A stretch of DNA of 64,000 bases from Athripsodes cinereus (GCA_947579605.1 OX388325.1:9295572-9359571), one strand, 5' to 3'; positions 31,126 through 42,429 are shown, numbered from the stretch's first letter. Translations and numbers: made by a program. The notes: generated by a model from the sequence alone, not told the origin.

Positions 31126-31634
31126 TAAAAACCTCTTAGTTTTAATTTGTCTCCAAAAAAGACCCAAAATAACTTGACATTATTTCGTCGGTCAATATAG
31201 TGTCTTTTATCCGGGAGTCAAACACGGAAATTATATTGTGCAAATATTTTCCAATGTCTATCGAAACATAGGTATTAGTTGTGTAATATTTACCATGGTC
31301 AAAATGTTTACGAGATACAATAAAAAAACGATTAAAAAGATACCGAAAAAGTAGAAAATATGATCGTGTTTTCAAAATCACGTTTGACGAAATCGACTAT
31401 AGATGTTTACGATCGAATTCTATGTCAATAGGTTTTACATAAATGCAAATGAATTCTTTTGAAACTAAGAGACAGACTAATTTAAAATTAATGAATTACA
31501 CGTTTTGCTATATTTTGATTGTTGTTTTTAAATGTTAATAATATATTTTAATGTTTTTTTAATCTTTTTTAGTTCTTAAAATAGAATTTTATTATTTACG
31601 TAATCAAGTGGATTACACGCGATCTGGATCTTTT
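31126..31634. other. No gene seen
   Basis: AT-rich DNA with no recognised feature. Confidence 0.35.
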
Positions 31635-31790
31635 TCATTAATTCATACCATTACGGCATTTTCCAGATGTAGGTTAGCCAGTGGAATATCTGCATGTAAT
31701 AAAGTGTAAGTTGTTTTCTCTATGCCAATAGAAAATAACATGACACTCAAAATGGAAGACATCTTATCACTGCTGACCAGCTTAGAAGTA
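31635..31790 (+). repeat. Short dispersed repeat, family Z
   Basis: CATACCATTACGGCATTTTC, GTTAGCCAGTGGA, GCATGTAATAAAGTGTAAG, then CAAAATGGAAGACATC. Confidence 0.65.
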
Positions 31791-31805
31791 AAACCTTTGA
31801 ATTAG

Positions 31806-31870
31806 CCTTGGCTTATAACCCATAGTGTACAATGTACATGTGAGAGAGGGACTCAATATATGGAACATAT
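31806..31870 (+). pseudogene. Jockey/R1-type RT tail, part 1 (split by BEL)
   Basis: Encodes CTCERGTQYMEHI, homologous to CTCGTGAQYAEHILWECP at 58132-58185. The frame is broken at 31870 by the BEL element and continues at 37956. Confidence 0.75.
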
Positions 31871-31871
31871 A

Positions 31872-32416
31872 TGTTCGCTATGGTAGCGAAGGCTATTTTT
31901 ATTGTTTTAATTTTGTTTTTCCTAATTGTTGCAACACTTCGGATTGGCCATTTTTTTCGGGCATCTAGGTATGAATGCGATTTATAGGTACATGTCCTGA
32001 TTACCTACATTCCATGATACCAAAATGTCACATATTATTCCTACCCAAAAAACCTTACCAACAAGTCAGTGTTAATTCATACGGTAATACGGTCGGATCA
32101 AATTTCTACATTCGCTCTACAAATCAATATTTCATCGGAAAATTTTATCATCATCTTTTTTTTTATTATTATTCGGAATAAAATCATTTTTACTAAAATT
32201 CAACAAATCGGAATCGTAAAAGGATCGAACAACCATTAACTGCAAATTAAATTCTGTGCAAGTTTAGTGTGTGCAGTGTTTTGTGAAACCAGCGACCTCT
32301 GGATGAAGGATTAAAATTGGTAAGTTCCATGCGCCATTTATCATTTTCCATCTTCCTACATCCATTGTTGATGTTTTGGCTGTATTGATCATTTAATATA
32401 GTTAAAATAAACAACA
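31872..32416 (+). repeat. BEL 5' LTR (545 bp)
   Basis: Starts TGTTCGC and ends ACAACA, reading the same as 37411-37955 throughout. It should carry the promoter and polyadenylation signals (AATAAA in GGAATAAAATC at about 32174). A 68-codon frame inside both LTRs is a by-product. Confidence 0.93.
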
Positions 32417-32423
32417 TTTTTTT

Positions 32424-32441
32424 TGGTCCTTCGAGCCGGAT
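32424..32441 (+). promoter_or_regulatory. BEL primer-binding site
   Basis: TGGTCCTTCGAGCCGGAT lies seven T residues after the 5' LTR. It begins TGG, as expected for pairing with a tRNA CCA end. I cannot name the tRNA with confidence. Confidence 0.75.
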
Positions 32442-33015
32442 TTGTGGTTGGGTTTGTTCGAATTTTTTGCTTGTGCGGAGAGTTGCAACAATTACATTTT
32501 TCGGGGTAGTATATTTTTATTTGTAGATTCGCACGTAAGCGAGTATACATTCGGCAGCCATCTTGCATTTAATGTCAGTGTAAAACAGCTGTAATACGGC
32601 AGACATATTTGTTTACTATTTACTATAATTTTACAACTTACTATATTGTTTACTATTGAATGTCATTAGGTACTACTATCACACTAAGATAGTGAGTATA
32701 ATTTATTGTTTACAATCATTTTTGTTAGCTACGGAAGGTTGACAATTCGGTATTACGGTTAGGTATTCAATATACATATCACTTTTCTATGGTTGTAGAA
32801 TTATTTTAAGTTATTCTTGTTAGGTACGGATTTAACAATTGGGTTTATTACGGAATATTACGTTATCACTGCTGATGCAGTGTGCTGTTGATGCTAAATA
32901 AATAAATAAATAAATCACGGTATAATAATAATAATATTCTAACGGAGAAAAATTAAATAATTATTTCCATATTTGTTTCTTGGATTAAGTAAGTTCGATA
33001 TCAATTTCTTTTACA
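32442..33015 (+). other. BEL 5' leader
   Basis: Untranslated sequence between PBS and gag start; includes an (AATA)n run at about 32898-32914. No ORF of note. Confidence 0.6.
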
Positions 33016-36000
33016 ATGGCAATGGAAATAAAATATGATTTGGCAAAACAAGCCATCTCTACCTTGTGGGATCAAGCAAATAGCATTGCGGATTTGAAAA
33101 CGGAAATTCAGATTTCTGCATTCATAGCTAGAGTTCAAGATATAGAAAAAATATGGGAATTATTTACAAAACAATACGTTTCGGTACAAGCTGCTAAGAA
33201 AGCGGGGTTTGATGCAGAGGCACACTTAAAAGAATATTTGAAATTTGAGAACATGATGTATGAGATTAAGGGAGTTTTTGAGAAATGGATGAAAGAACGA
33301 ACCGATCAGAGTTCATCTAGCAGTGTTATGGAAGGAAAGAGTAGTAACATACATTTTTCGATTCCAAAAATCCAATTACCTCAGTTTGACGGAGATATCA
33401 CCAAGTATACTAGTTTTTGGAATATATTCAATAGTTTGGTACACGAGGACATTAGTATACCACCGGTACAAAAACTTCACTATCTGTTGTGTTCTCTGAG
33501 CGGCGAAGCACGTCAGCTTATTACGCATTTAACTATTTCTAGTGAAAACTATTTAGTTGCAGTCAATCTATTGAAACAGAGGTATCACAACCCGAGAATC
33601 ATTGCGGAAAAACATTTGGGTATGCTAGTGAATTTACCAAACTTATCAAGCGGAAGAATAAAGTTACGGGATTTTATTAACATAATTAACGAAAACATTT
33701 CAGCCTTAAAATCGTTAGATTTCAAGGTTGACGATTGGTCATTTATATTATTATATATTATTTTGAGGAAAATAACTAATGAACTGCGGAACAGATTTGA
33801 GTTGAAGTTTACAAATTCGGAGATACCAAAGTTTATACAACTTATTGAATTTCTGGAAATTGAATGTAGAGCGTCAAACATTGATATTTCGCACGGAAGA
33901 GCTTTTACAGCAAGCACAAATCAACAAAATAACGGACGGAAACATGTGAATGCCATGTTCGGCGGCATTACACAACGTTGTGTTCATTGCAATAGCAATA
34001 CTCATTTTATTTCATCTTGTAACAAGTTTACAAATATGACGGTGTATCAGAGAAGACAGGTAGTGAAAGAAAAACGTTTGTGTTGGAACTGCCTGCGGGA
34101 ACATGCCGTCAAGGACTGTCAATCGAAGCATACCTGCAGGGTGTGTAAACGGAATCACCACTCTCTTCTACACTACGAAAATTCGGAACGGGACGGGGAA
34201 AACACGTCAAATGCGAGAGAGGAGACTCGGCTAGAGTGTAGTACATCGACTTGTCGTCCGTCAAGGGACACAATTAGTACAGTTTTACTCGGCACAGCGA
34301 TTATTCAGGTTCAGGATAATTTCGGAACATACAGAGATGTACGAGTTTTACTAGATTCAGGAAGTCAATGTTGTTTGATGACAGAGAAGTGTGTAGCGCG
34401 GCTCGGTTTAATGAAACATAAGTCGACTAAAACAGTGTACGGTATAGGAACGGAAAACATTAACGTAACTACGGGTGAGGTAACGTGTATTATTAAGCCC
34501 AAATTTAGCGAGCACCCACGAATCAATGTATCTTCATTAATATTGAAAACAATAACAGGTGAATTGCCCTCGCAAAGTATTTCGTCGGATATATTAAATA
34601 AATACAAAAATTTACGGTTAGCAGATCCTGCCTTTCATAAATCTCAACCAGTTGAGATGCTTCTGGGAGCTGATATATTTAACGAAATCGTAGACGGCCA
34701 TAAGATTTCGTATGACGAGAATTTACCCTCGGCACATTCAACTATTTTTGGATGGGTACTTATAGGAAAATTAAATGGAAAATCATCGGAAAATACGTCA
34801 GCAATGTCGGGTTGTGTGACATTAGAAAACCTAATGCAACGGTTTTGGGAATCGGAAGATTTACCACAAGACACGGATTTAAAGGAAGATGCGGAAAAAT
34901 GTGAAAATCATTTTCTTCAAACAGTAAGCAGAACAGAATCCGGAAGGTTCATGGTTCGGCTTCCATTTAAACGGGACATTCCAGAATTGGGGAATTCTTA
35001 TAATCTGGCTGCACGGCGGTTTTATACATTAGAGAATAAATTAACACGGAACATCGATCTTAAAACGGAATACTCTAAGGTGATGGAGGAATATTTTACA
35101 TTGGGTCACATGGAAAGAGCTTTGACTTCGGAAATAAAATATTTTTTACCACATCATTGCGTAATTAAGGACACATCTACAAGTACCAGGGTACGTGTAG
35201 TATTCGATGCGTCAATGCTTACACATAACGGTTTATCTTTAAATTCGTCACTTATGACGGGTAGGAAATTACAAAACGAAGTGATGGATATCTTGATTAA
35301 ATTTAGAACACATTTAGTTGCATTTTTGGCTGACATCAAACAGATGTATAGACAAATTACACTTCATCCTGAAGACAGAGCATTTCACGGAGTGTTGTGG
35401 AGAGACTCGCCCAATAAACCTTTGGAAACATACAGACTTACAACAGTAACATTTGGGGTAGCATCTTCCCCATATTTAGCTATGCGATGTTTGTGGGAAT
35501 TAGCAGAAAAGGAGTGCGAGTCATTTCCTAATGCAGGAAGAATTTTGAAATCGGATACATTTGTAGATGACATTGTGAGCGGAGGTTCGAGTATTAAAGA
35601 ATCGATTACTTATCGGAACGAACTTATACGTTTATTACAAAGTGCAGGTTTTGAGTTAAGAAAATGGATAAGTAACAAACAAGAATTTTTAAAAGATTTG
35701 CCAAATGAACATTGTGTGCAGACAGATTCACTCAAGAATACAGTGGTTACGGTGTTAGGTATAAATTGGAATCCTCAGAGCGATTATTTTGAATACAATA
35801 AAACGGAAATTTCTCCTACTACGGTTATTACAAAACGATATATTCTATCATGCATTGCAAGTTTGTATGACCCCTGCGGCTGGATAGCGCCGGTGATATT
35901 CACTGCAAAGGTCATTCTTCAAGAACTTTGGTTACTGAAGATAGGGTGGGATGAGAGGATCCCAGAGGATTTGGAAAATAGATGGAAGAGGTTTTCATCA

Positions 36001-37113
36001 CAACTCAATCAATTATCGTCCATTAAAATTCCAAGGTTAGTGATATCTCAGAATACAAGACAGTACGAATTACACGGTTTTTCGGATGCATCTAAAATGG
36101 GTTATGCGGTGTGTGTTTATCTGAGGTCGACTGACGATAGTGGTAATGTCATTTTACATTTACTATTGGGCAAAACAAAGGTGGCACCACTAAAACAAAA
36201 ATTAACCATTCCTAAAATGGAATTATGCGGAGCAGCTTTATTAGCAAGATCACTCAAACATGTTTCAAACTTACTTAGTCATATAGCGGACATGAAAATA
36301 TTTGGATGGTGTGATTCTCAAATTGTTCTATCATGGTTAAGAACTCCAATACATTTACTAAAAACATTCGAAGGTAATAGAGTGAGCTCCATTCACACTA
36401 ATTTGGAAGCGGTTACCTGGAGGTATGTACCCACCTCTATGAACGCAGCGGATTGCGCTACAAGAGGTATTTATCCGGAACATTTGATTGAACATAATTT
36501 ATGGTGGACACCAAAATGGTTACTGAAGCCATCATCGGAGTGGCCACAGTGTAAACTAAATCTTGTCGATTATGAAACGGAGAAATTATTGCCTTCAAAA
36601 ATCATTTCGAACGTTACACAAATTGAACAATGGGATATACTCGAAAAATATAGTTCATTCAGCAAATTGGTCAATATTACGGCATTGTGTAAGCGTTTCA
36701 TTCACAATTTAAAGAATAAGAAAAACAAACGGTTAGGATGTGTTTCAAGGGAAGAATGGAATGAGGCCTTGCGTGCTCTCGTCATTCAGGTACAGTGTGC
36801 GACTTTTCATGAAGATTTACACTTAATCAAGAGTGGAAAATCACATTTGTCGAGATTGTTTCGATTAAATCCTTTCATAGATGCTGAAGGAATATTGCGA
36901 GTGGGCGGAAGATTGAGAAACGCATCATTGAATTTTTCATCGAAGCATCCGATTATAATTCCGAAAAATCATATATTAACATCGTTGATAATTCGCTATT
37001 ATCATAAGAAATATCTAAAGGATAGCATTGTTCGTGTTGTTGATGTAAAAACGGCTTCAGGTATCTTTAGAAGACCAGTAGTTAAAATTTGCCCACTTCC
37101 AGTTAATGATTAG
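33016..37113 (+). CDS. BEL gag-pol polyprotein (integrase core missing)
   Basis: 1365 codons. Gag-like region 1-300 (LPQFDGD, then SFWNIFNSLVH) is followed by zinc-knuckle motifs at about 322-386 (CVHCNSNTHFISSC; CWNC...H...C; CRVC). An aspartic protease starts at LLDSGSQCC (445-453). The reverse transcriptase runs about 700-900 with FLADIKQMYRQ (770-780), TFGVASSPY (812-820) and FVDD (849-852). RNase H lies at about 1018-1150 (GFSDAS, KMEL, WCDSQ, NAADCATRG). The integrase N-terminal region begins (RVGGRLRNA, 1295-1303) but at about residue 1333 the frame jumps straight to IVRVVDVKTASGIFRRP, the usual Pol C-terminus. The DDE catalytic core is therefore gone, in frame. BEL polyproteins are usually several hundred residues longer. 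Confidence 0.93.
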   Translation: MAMEIKYDLAKQAISTLWDQANSIADLKTEIQISAFIARVQDIEKIWELFTKQYVSVQAAKKAGFDAEAHLKEYLKFENMMYEIKGVFEKWMKERTDQSSSSSVMEGKSSNIHFSIPKIQLPQFDGDITKYTSFWNIFNSLVHEDISIPPVQKLHYLLCSLSGEARQLITHLTISSENYLVAVNLLKQRYHNPRIIAEKHLGMLVNLPNLSSGRIKLRDFINIINENISALKSLDFKVDDWSFILLYIILRKITNELRNRFELKFTNSEIPKFIQLIEFLEIECRASNIDISHGRAFTASTNQQNNGRKHVNAMFGGITQRCVHCNSNTHFISSCNKFTNMTVYQRRQVVKEKRLCWNCLREHAVKDCQSKHTCRVCKRNHHSLLHYENSERDGENTSNAREETRLECSTSTCRPSRDTISTVLLGTAIIQVQDNFGTYRDVRVLLDSGSQCCLMTEKCVARLGLMKHKSTKTVYGIGTENINVTTGEVTCIIKPKFSEHPRINVSSLILKTITGELPSQSISSDILNKYKNLRLADPAFHKSQPVEMLLGADIFNEIVDGHKISYDENLPSAHSTIFGWVLIGKLNGKSSENTSAMSGCVTLENLMQRFWESEDLPQDTDLKEDAEKCENHFLQTVSRTESGRFMVRLPFKRDIPELGNSYNLAARRFYTLENKLTRNIDLKTEYSKVMEEYFTLGHMERALTSEIKYFLPHHCVIKDTSTSTRVRVVFDASMLTHNGLSLNSSLMTGRKLQNEVMDILIKFRTHLVAFLADIKQMYRQITLHPEDRAFHGVLWRDSPNKPLETYRLTTVTFGVASSPYLAMRCLWELAEKECESFPNAGRILKSDTFVDDIVSGGSSIKESITYRNELIRLLQSAGFELRKWISNKQEFLKDLPNEHCVQTDSLKNTVVTVLGINWNPQSDYFEYNKTEISPTTVITKRYILSCIASLYDPCGWIAPVIFTAKVILQELWLLKIGWDERIPEDLENRWKRFSSQLNQLSSIKIPRLVISQNTRQYELHGFSDASKMGYAVCVYLRSTDDSGNVILHLLLGKTKVAPLKQKLTIPKMELCGAALLARSLKHVSNLLSHIADMKIFGWCDSQIVLSWLRTPIHLLKTFEGNRVSSIHTNLEAVTWRYVPTSMNAADCATRGIYPEHLIEHNLWWTPKWLLKPSSEWPQCKLNLVDYETEKLLPSKIISNVTQIEQWDILEKYSSFSKLVNITALCKRFIHNLKNKKNKRLGCVSREEWNEALRALVIQVQCATFHEDLHLIKSGKSHLSRLFRLNPFIDAEGILRVGGRLRNASLNFSSKHPIIIPKNHILTSLIIRYYHKKYLKDSIVRVVDVKTASGIFRRPVVKICPLPVND

Positions 37114-37400
37114 TACGACGGAAAATTTATTATTTAGGTTAGGTATATACTAAGGCTTTCTTTCGGTCTATAAATTTTATATATTTTTTTTATGGTAAAT
37201 GCAAAGGGTGCATTTTAATTTTCATTTCTTGTTATTTTTTATTATTACACAATACACATTCGGAAGCTTCCTAAGATAAGGAAAATATTATTTAGATTAT
37301 ACATATTTTGGCGGTTTGAGAGGGGGAATAGATTTTTTACTTTTCGGTCAACAAATTCAACGGTAAAAAATTTAAGTTTTTCTTTTTCTTTTCGGGCTGC

Positions 37401-37410
37401 CGGGGGAGTA
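37401..37410 (+). promoter_or_regulatory. BEL polypurine tract
   Basis: CGGGGGAGTA immediately precedes the 3' LTR, the expected place for plus-strand priming. Confidence 0.7.
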
Positions 37411-37955
37411 TGTTCGCTATGGTAGCGAAGGCTATTTTTATTGTTTTAATTTTGTTTTTCCTAATTGTTGCAACACTTCGGATTGGCCATTTTTTTCGGG
37501 CATCTAGGTATGAATGCGATTTATAGGTACATGTCCTGATTACCTACATTCCATGATACCAAAATGTCACATATTATTCCTACCCAAAAAACCTTACCAA
37601 CAAGTCAGTGTTAATTCATACGGTAATACGGTCGGATCAAATTTCTACATTCGCTCTACAAATCAATATTTCATCGGAAAATTTTATCATCATCTTTTTT
37701 TTTATTATTATTCGGAATAAAATCATTTTTACTAAAATTCAACAAATCGGAATCGTAAAAGGATCGAACAACCATTAACTGCAAATTAAATTCTGTGCAA
37801 GTTTAGTGTGTGCAGTGTTTTGTGAAACCAGCGACCTCTGGATGAAGGATTAAAATTGGTAAGTTCCATGCGCCATTTATCATTTTCCATCTTCCTACAT
37901 CCATTGTTGATGTTTTGGCTGTATTGATCATTTAATATAGTTAAAATAAACAACA
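37411..37955 (+). repeat. BEL 3' LTR (545 bp)
   Basis: Same length and, on reading, same sequence as the 5' LTR. It is followed by ATATCC, the continuation of the interrupted host repeat. Confidence 0.93.
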
Positions 37956-38310
37956 ATATCCTTTGGGAGTGTCCCTTGACGATGGATGCAAGAGAAATGA
38001 AAGAAATGATTTCGGGTGTGGCTGTCGATACTTTTCGATCCATTTAGTTTAGGGAAGTGTTTTTGAATAGCACAAATGCTGCATATTTCAAAGTATTCGT
38101 GGATGTGCGGGTCTCAAGGTGGGATCTGCTGCATCAACCAGGTCCACCGTTCACTGGTCTGTTAATAGGATCGAAGATGTTATATCTGGCATAGTGGTAC
38201 GGTGTACTTGGCATAATATTTCAGTTTAATTGTCATTGACTTAAAAAAGAGTACGGATTAGTAGGAGTCCTTCACTCCTGAATATCCGGGAATGTGATTA
38301 TTTCAATATT
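37956..38310 (+). pseudogene. Jockey/R1-type RT tail, part 2 (split by BEL)
   Basis: Continues the 31806-31870 piece: CTTTGGGAGTGTCCCTTGAC, GATGGATGCAAGAGAAATGA, then GTATTCGTGGATGTGCGGGT and 3' UTR with GGAGTCCTTCACTCCTGAA (a small inverted repeat also at 58450). It matches 58165-58490 with many substitutions and small indels. Confidence 0.8.
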
Positions 38311-38419
38311 TATTTTTCTTTTATGTAGCAAGCTTTTTATTTAAAAATCCTTTCCACGAAACTTGACTCTACAAGAGAGATGTTACGATTTGAGTTTAAT
38401 AGTCTGTTCATGATGATGA

Positions 38420-38894
38420 TGATTTTGGATGATTTTATTTTATTCATGACGCCGTTATACAGTCTCTAGACCGTCTCAAGGGCGCCAGTGAAGAGTTCAG
38501 TTTTTAATTTGCCTCTGAAGCTTGTGACCGTCTGACCATCTCTCAGCAGCACCGGTAGGCGATTCCACATAACTGGTCCAACAACACCAAAGGCCCTCTT
38601 GTAGAAGTTGGACTTACCGGCTCTATTGGGCTCAATAAATCTATTCACGGCCAGTTCCATAGAGCGCAGAGGTCTTCTAGTGGTCGAGTCAAGGGGACAA
38701 AGCTCTGTGAGGCACGATGGTGCCATTTTGTTAATAGCCTTGTAGACCAAAAGGCACACCTGGAACTTCACCCTTTCCTCGACCCTCAACCAGTGTAGTC
38801 GTTCATATTGTTGTATCTGTATTGATGTATCCGTTGTGTTCAATAAAGTATTATTATTGGTTTTAGATGACTTTTTCAGAGCATCCGTGCTCAT
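38420..38894 (-). pseudogene. CR1/L2-type RT C-terminal fragment
   Basis: Minus strand 38894-38466 is open for 142 codons: ERLHWLRVEERVKFQVCLLV, YKAINKMAPSCLTELC, RAFGVVGPVMWNRLPVLLR, ending LKTELF. The LHWLxVxERxxFKxxxLxYK block plus FxxxAPxxWNxLP is the end of CR1/L2/Rex-like reverse transcriptases. The 3' end is an ATCATCATC-type tail (plus-strand GATGATGATGA at 38411). The copy is 5'-truncated but otherwise well preserved. Confidence 0.85.
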
Positions 38895-38929
38895 AAACTA
38901 TAATTATTCATACAAATAGCTTTTACAAC

Positions 38930-38996
38930 AAGCTTTTAGCTTACTGTGAAAGGTGTATAAGGTTGTATTTGGGTTTATAACAAAAACCCAGATATA

Positions 38997-39028
<32 letters not shown>
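38930..39028 (+). repeat. SINE-A, 5'-truncated
   Basis: AAGCTTTTAGCTTACTGTG, AAGGTGTATAAGGTTGTATT, CCCAGATATATC, and a poly-A tail of over 20. The tRNA-like head is absent. Confidence 0.85.
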
Positions 39029-39029
<1 letters not shown>

Positions 39030-39978
39030 AATAGTACAGCTATAAAAAAATGATTATTCACGATTCATTTTCTGACTTACGCTTTTATACATGACAGCAA
39101 TGTGTTAACAAAACGATCGCGAACTGAAAAGAGAGAGTTAAAACCAATACATTTTAACACAGTTTAAATGCTTTGGAAATTATGACATTAATACTGAACT
39201 AGGAACTCAAACAAAAAAATTGGTAACATTTCTATTTACTTATTTATGTTATTTTTCTTGCACATCATCATTTACCTAAATAACAAAATCAACAGAGCAA
39301 TTCACATACATTAAAATGTGATGATATGCAGTGTCGAGATTATCACTATATTTGTGATTTCTTCCGTATACCCACGTCATATTGCAACAAAATAAAATAA
39401 AATACACATAGCAAAACAAAAATTACAAAAAATATGGAAAATTGTTATGTGAACCACAAACAAACAGAAACAGAACAAACAGAAAGAACAAAAAATATAT
39501 CCACACACAGTAAAGAAGCCAGTAAATATTTCCTGACAAAGTATTATTTTAAATCCATTAAAAGATTGAGATATTTTATGTGAAGAAGGGAGCTTATTCC
39601 AGCAACGAGCATCATATATTTATTCATAATTTACTGTATATTGGTCATTATACATTATTTTAAAGAGAAAATGCGTTCAAATTAAATACAATTAATAAAC
39701 ATAGGACGAGTTTATCACAAAAGCGCAATCACTTCCAACTAATCAACCAACATGCAAACTTAAAGACCATTTTGGTCCAATTAAATTTCATTTCAATCAG
39801 TTTTCAACAAACATCTAAGACAAAATTTTGTATCCATATGTAGGCACACATAAATTTTGTAATATTTATTTATTTATTTTTACAATATTAAAGAATCAAA
39901 CAATCATAACATAATATGTTAATAATTAATACACTCAACATGTGGACCAGCGAAGATTCCACTCTTACCAGAAATGTC
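39029..39978. other. No gene seen
   Basis: AT-rich DNA. Around 39640-39840 is a decayed repeat similar to 40920-41100 and 50310-50470 (words GAGTTTATCGCAAA, GCGTTCAAAT). Confidence 0.4.
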
Positions 39979-40350
39979 TTAGTCTTGAGAAAAAAAACAA
40001 AAGTTAAAATTTTCTAAAAAAGTCAAAGTAAATTTAAAAACAATAATAATACAATATTTAAAAATGATACAAAAATATAAAAGTAACAAATCCCAAAATA
40101 CTAGAAATCAGTCTTTCAGTTTCATTAGTCTTGAGAAAAAAAGTAAAAGTTAAAATTTTCTAAAAAAGTCAAAGTAAATTTAAAAACAATAATAATGAAA
40201 TAATTAAAAAATATAAAGTAAAAAATCCCAAAATACTAGAAATCAGTCTTTCAGTCTCATTAGTCTTGAGAAAAAAAGTAAAAGTTAAAATTTTCTAAAA
40301 AAAGTCAAAAGTAAATCTAAAAATAAAAAATCCCAAAATACTAGAAATCA
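39979..40350 (+). repeat. Tandem repeat, about 2.6 units of about 140 bp
   Basis: Units start at 39979, 40125 and 40260 with TTAGTCTTGAGAAAAAAA and share AGTTAAAATTTTCTAAAAAA, TCCCAAAATACTAGAAATCA and GTCTTTCAGT. Unit length falls from 146 to 135 to about 90 through internal A-rich deletions. Confidence 0.9.
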
Positions 40351-40485
40351 AAATAAAATCACCAATCCAGTATGATAGTTCTAGTCCTTAGTACGTATTC
40401 CTACGTTACTGTTAAAGAGACTTGTAAAGTTAAATAAATAAATAAATAAAGTTATGTAAACAAGGCATAAGATTGTAAAACTAAT

Positions 40486-40545
40486 GTGAAAGGTGTATAA
40501 GGTTGTATTTGGGTTTATAACAAAACCCAGATATATCTTTTAAAA
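40486..40545 (+). repeat. SINE-A 3' fragment
   Basis: TGTGAAAGGTGTATAAGGTT through AACCCAGATATATC and a short A-tract. Confidence 0.8.
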
Positions 40546-42429
40546 AAATGTATTGTGTTGTGAATGTGTGTGTCGGTGTGAGATTTTCCACCAAGGGTAG
40601 ATACATCAAGGGAGTACTAATTCACGAATGGGTTTTGCAGAGGGAATCCCATAAGGACATTCCCGAGCTCACTCTTCGATCAAAAAAAAGAAAAGCTTTT
40701 GCTCTAGACTGACTTGATGACATGAAAACTGATGTTCTTGAAACATCCAGGGGTAAGTGGTGGGAACCCCTCCATTAATGTATTTCCAAGACTACTACTG
40801 CTATTAAAATAAAATAAAATAAGCTTCGTTGTACCAAAAAATAGCAATGCAAAAGGTGGGTCTTACGACAATCTCTAACAACCGACCATAATTGTAAGAT
40901 TATAAATAGGCAAACTTCCAATGTGCTATTTTTTTATTTATTTTATTCTTCACTGTACATTGTTTAAAATATTTCAAATCAATACAAAGTATCATAAAAA
41001 TATCAGTTTTACAATTCAATGTAGGTATAGAGGGCGAGTTTATCACTAGAATGCGATGTCTTCCAAAAACTCGGTTTGTAAAATTAAAATTAAAGAAACA
41101 TACATAGGTGTGTAGGTACATATAAATATCAACTGAAATAGTAGAAATAAAAATAAAGCATACACACACATTTAGACCAATACGTGTATAAAACAAAACA
41201 AAGAAGAGCAAAAAACGCAAATGCATGCAACAATGCACTCAAAGATTCATAATATCGTATCTGTACGCTAAGTAGGTACTCACACAAATACAGGTAAATA
41301 ATAATTATAAAAAAGAAGAAAAAAGTACTATTTATGATGTTTAACGTGGTGTACTTAAAAAGCATTCATCTTCATTTAACAAAAACCAACAACCGAAAAA
41401 CATAACATAGACGATTATTATTATTATTAGACATTATTTATTATTTCGCCAGTAACTTGTTTTCTTACATAACACGTTGTTTTTACCTTGAGTTTAACCG
41501 CAATCTGTTCTATAGTAAAGATGACATAACGTAATCCAATGTTTGGAGTAAAAGTGAAAAGAAAGTATTAAGTAAGTACAAACAATACGAGTCACAAAAT
41601 ACTGTACCTCACTCACTACTTATCTATTTAGTTATTCGTCACGGATATCAATCAGTAATGGTTGGTACGAGTACCTACATCACTAAAAATATTTCAATCC
41701 GTACTTATTTATGTCTGTACCTACGTCCGCTAAAGACGTATTTGAGTGGATCGGAGCCAAAGGTGCCTATCCAACAAATTCAAAAATTCTGAGTTAGGCA
41801 TATATTCTTTCATAAATAAGTGAATTTTATCATATTCAAAGACGCCTATAACCCTAAGCACGAGTATGGGAATACTGGTATCTATTGAATATTTCGCAAA
41901 ATAATTTGCTATCTAGATTTTGCGCCATAGGTGCCTATGTTGTTTTGTAGGCATCTATGGCTCACTTAGTATGGTCCGAAATGGCCGCGCAAGAGGATGT
42001 TGATATGTTACTATCCGTTTTATTTGACGATTTCTCAGATGAAGATCCCGACTTTAGACTACCAATCGCTAATAGAGAGTCTTCAGGTATGTATTACTTG
42101 TGAACTATATTAATAAATTAATTTTAAAATGTATACGTAGGTCCCAAATGCAATTATGTGTTTAGGCACTTATGGCTCTAATGGAAAAAATAAAAATATT
42201 TTAGATTTCGTATGTGAAGTAACATTAAAAAATTACATTTGACATCCCACATGTTTTTAATTTGACATTCCAAATATTTCCATCCCCAATGACTGAGTTG
42301 ACATAATAAAAACGGCAAAAAAGAAGCCTCCACAGAAACATTTTTTTAGCACAAGCGACTTAGAAAAGTAGAAAAAAGTCTACCACGGGCGATATAGTAG
42401 AATGGCTCAAAATAGTATGGATTCGTCTG
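40546..42429. other. No intact gene; possible decayed exon near 41956-42086
   Basis: Mostly AT-rich. At 41956 an ATG opens MAHLVWSEMAAQEDV, but a T run shifts the frame at about 42000. From 42005 MLLSVLFDDFSDEDPDF stays open to a GT splice-donor-like site at 42087 (TCAGGTATGT). AGGTGCCTAT recurs at 41768, 41928 and 44685. It may be the 5' part of the interrupted gene-like unit described at 42432. Confidence 0.35.

Larger units (their letters stand above)
31872..37955 (+). mobile_element. Pao/BEL LTR retrotransposon, integrase-deleted
   Basis: 6.08 kb: 5' LTR, primer-binding site, one gag-pol ORF, purine tract, 3' LTR. The flanks are ATAT on both sides (31867-31870 and 37956-37959), a 4-bp target duplication; one extra A (31871) lies before the TG. 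The uninterrupted relative at 58159-58177 reads GGAACATATCCTTTGGG, confirming ATAT as the target. LTRs look identical, so insertion is recent, yet the integrase catalytic core is missing, making the copy non-autonomous. BEL elements are insect-wide LTR retrotransposons without a required envelope gene; none is seen. Confidence 0.93.

Noticed and set aside
31975..32181. 68-codon frame present twice (also 37514-37720)
   Set aside because: It lies inside both BEL LTRs and is duplicated only because the LTRs are; no domain.
37411..37955. Envelope gene downstream of BEL pol
   Set aside because: The space between the pol stop and the 3' LTR is about 300 bp with no usable frame.
41129..41365. Hydrophobic 78- and 112-codon minus frames near 40900-41365
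   Set aside because: AT-rich chance frames in a decayed repeat with words shared at 39640 and 50310; no splice or domain support.
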